Below are positions 51,342 through 51,448 of a stretch of DNA of 51,448 bases, piece after piece. The position numbers were made by a program, and so were the translations under genes. Source of the DNA: Candidatus Eremiobacteraceae bacterium (lineage in GTDB: Bacteria > Vulcanimicrobiota > Vulcanimicrobiia > Eremiobacterales > Eremiobacteraceae); NCBI GenBank assembly GCA_036511855.1, contig DATCBN010000085.1, positions 1 to 51,448 on the forward strand, in the 5' to 3' direction. The notes beneath the pieces were generated by a model. The model made no database searches. It had not been told where the DNA came from and was given only the letters and a program-made list of their open reading frames with translations. Each line of letters starts with the position of its first letter. Within the stretch, counting starts at the first letter, position 1.

Positions 51342-51448
51342 TCACGACGGCGTTGGTTCGGTTCCACGGTTGCGTTGTTTCGATTTCGGTTCTCCGCCGA
51401 GGAGCCTACGGAACGATCGAAGCGTGCGCCAACCGGCGACGCGCAGAG
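51342..51448 (-). CDS. Possible C-terminal end of a gene entering from the right edge
   Basis: On the minus strand a frame open from the window edge ends at TGA 51342-51344. Its last 35 residues (LRVAGWRTLRSFRRLLGGEP and a basic, Pro/Thr tail) look like the cytoplasmic tail of a membrane protein. It is too short to identify, and another frame is also open here. Treat as tentative. Confidence 0.35.
   Translation of the reverse strand, partial: LRVAGWRTLRSFRRLLGGEPKSKQRNRGTEPTPS

Noticed and set aside
45846..51448. Calling the 46-51 kb segment a genomic island integrated at tRNA-Thr
   Set aside because: No integrase, no second copy of the tRNA end and no att repeat is visible; only composition and the neighbouring remnant hint at it.

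Overview
The window is high-GC DNA, by eye about 60 percent, from a diderm bacterium. A TonB-type outer-membrane receptor, several lipoprotein signals and MsbA-like export argue for an outer membrane. The gene mix (RDD/SpoIIM pair, hydroxybenzoyl-CoA reductase-like operon, orphan peptide-binding lipoproteins, GTAG-headed hairpin repeats) fits an uncultured lineage such as Eremiobacterota, but that placement is a guess; no rRNA or other marker gene is present.

Layout. 0-1.5 kb: a partial SpoIIM-family gene diverging from an RDD membrane protein. 1.6-8.5 kb: a minus-strand operon encoding cyclophilin, a Leu/Ile/Val-type binding lipoprotein and a three-subunit molybdenum hydroxylase of the 4-hydroxybenzoyl-CoA reductase type, with an NHL-propeller gene inserted among the subunits. 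8.6-12 kb: an ion-channel-like protein, a divergent HxlR/pirin pair, a TMEM175-like channel and an ArsR regulator. 12-18.1 kb: an ABC exporter, a coupled operon of two HtrA-like proteases without signal peptides plus a LuxR regulator, a methyltransferase and an Nth-like protein. 18.1-19.1 kb: a small-gene locus with its own promoter and terminators, then the 3' remnant of a second TonB receptor. 19.2-24.5 kb: an intact TonB-dependent receptor and an S9 peptidase. 24.6-28.8 kb: a frameshifted PQQ-propeller gene, a zinc-ribbon protein, tag glycosylase, a serine hydrolase with two frameshifts, and an enoyl-CoA hydratase. 28.9-34.4 kb: an ABC-2 exporter, small genes, a Nudix hydrolase, a VOC protein and a WYL regulator. 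34.5-42 kb: an operon of three tandem paralogous solute-binding lipoproteins, an amidohydrolase and a threonine aldolase. 42-45.9 kb: a PDZ-7TM-GAF protein, small proteins, propeller proteins and tRNA-Thr. 46-51.4 kb: a more A/T-rich surface-polysaccharide-like segment with a formyltransferase/propeller fusion, a double acetyltransferase and a glycosyltransferase.

The most striking feature beyond single genes is a family of paired-hairpin repeats at five places (about 1.5, 12.0, 16.5, 22.4 and 34.4 kb). Each has the GTAG head typical of REP sequences mobilised by RAYT transposases. Several copies are visibly nested inside others, four of five lie between convergent genes, and three genes use the repeat's own TAG as stop codon. 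Other points are two regulator genes whose promoters predict leaderless mRNAs, a compact small-gene locus, and two gene remnants at old rearrangement points.
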